Shown here: piece by piece, positions 13,530 through 13,631 of the stretch | How the letters are laid out: each line of letters starts with the position of its first letter | Position numbering within the stretch: position 1 is the first letter of the stretch | Origin: CAZJYC01 sp964550165 | Lineage (GTDB): Bacteria; Acidobacteriota; Aminicenantia; Aminicenantales; Aminicenantaceae | Direction: 5' to 3' | DNA length: 13,631 nucleotides | NCBI GenBank assembly: GCA_964550165.1 | Contig: CAZJYC010000067.1 | Span: 1 to 13,631 of the forward strand | Notes under the pieces: generated by a model | Told to the model about the DNA's origin: nothing | Databases searched by the model: none | The model's input: the letters and a program-made list of their open reading frames with translations, nothing else | Program-made: the position numbers and the translations under genes

Positions 13530-13631
13530 GTAAGTATCTTTTTTTCCGTGATGGCCTATGATGGAAAAAGCCAACCCTCACAGTGCTGGTTTCCATCCCT
13601 CCTCGCCAAAGACCCTCCCACCCACCACCAT
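13530..13631 (+). mobile_element. MITE-like element, second copy, cut by window edge
   Basis: The last 102 bases align without gaps to 8909-9010 of the complete copy, in the same orientation, with 9 mismatches. All mismatches are in the first 50 positions; the last 52 are identical. The right half and its flanking duplication lie beyond the window. The left flank, ATAAACAAC (13521-13529), differs from that of the first copy, as expected for an independent insertion. Confidence 0.85.

Overview
The window is bacterial chromosomal DNA of roughly even base composition. Genes are closely packed, most have clear AGGAGG-type ribosome-binding sites, and several promoters match the sigma-70 type consensus. 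A split glycine decarboxylase (GcvPA plus GcvPB), a two-subunit glycyl-tRNA synthetase, a single-domain PilZ protein and a secreted GH78 rhamnosidase point to a free-living bacterium that degrades plant or algal glycans. The phylum cannot be fixed from the sequence; an Acidobacteriota/Aminicenantota-like lineage is only a guess.

Left part (1-8228): the 5' third of argS runs off the left edge on the minus strand. Divergent from it is a plus-strand run gcvT-gcvH-gcvPA-gcvPB-glyQ-glyS. The first four encode the T, H and P proteins of the glycine cleavage system; the L protein (lpd) is not here. The last two encode the alpha and beta chains of glycyl-tRNA synthetase. One transcription unit may therefore hold both the breakdown of glycine and its charging onto tRNA. 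glyS appears to start at a CTG codon that overlaps the glyQ stop.

Middle (8229-9254): a minus-strand PilZ gene with a good promoter, followed by about 480 bases without a normal gene. That gap is filled by an unusual array: a 185-bp palindromic MITE-like element (8909-9093), then a 61-bp hairpin element (9103-9163), separated and flanked by three copies of the 9-mer ATGAAG(T/G)AA. A second copy of the MITE-like element begins at 13530 and is cut by the right edge of the window.

Right part (9255-13631): a secreted GH78 alpha-L-rhamnosidase on the plus strand converges on a minus-strand pair, an NCS1-family permease followed one base later by a 59-residue protein with two predicted membrane helices. 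The two repeat copies are in the same orientation and bracket this segment, so it could be an accessory module open to recombination. Each copy also lies 16-17 bp upstream of the -35 box of a minus-strand promoter.

The strongest candidates for something undescribed are the MITE-like family with its tandem 9-mer array, the CTG start of glyS, and the small membrane protein coupled to the permease. The remaining genes are members of well-known families.
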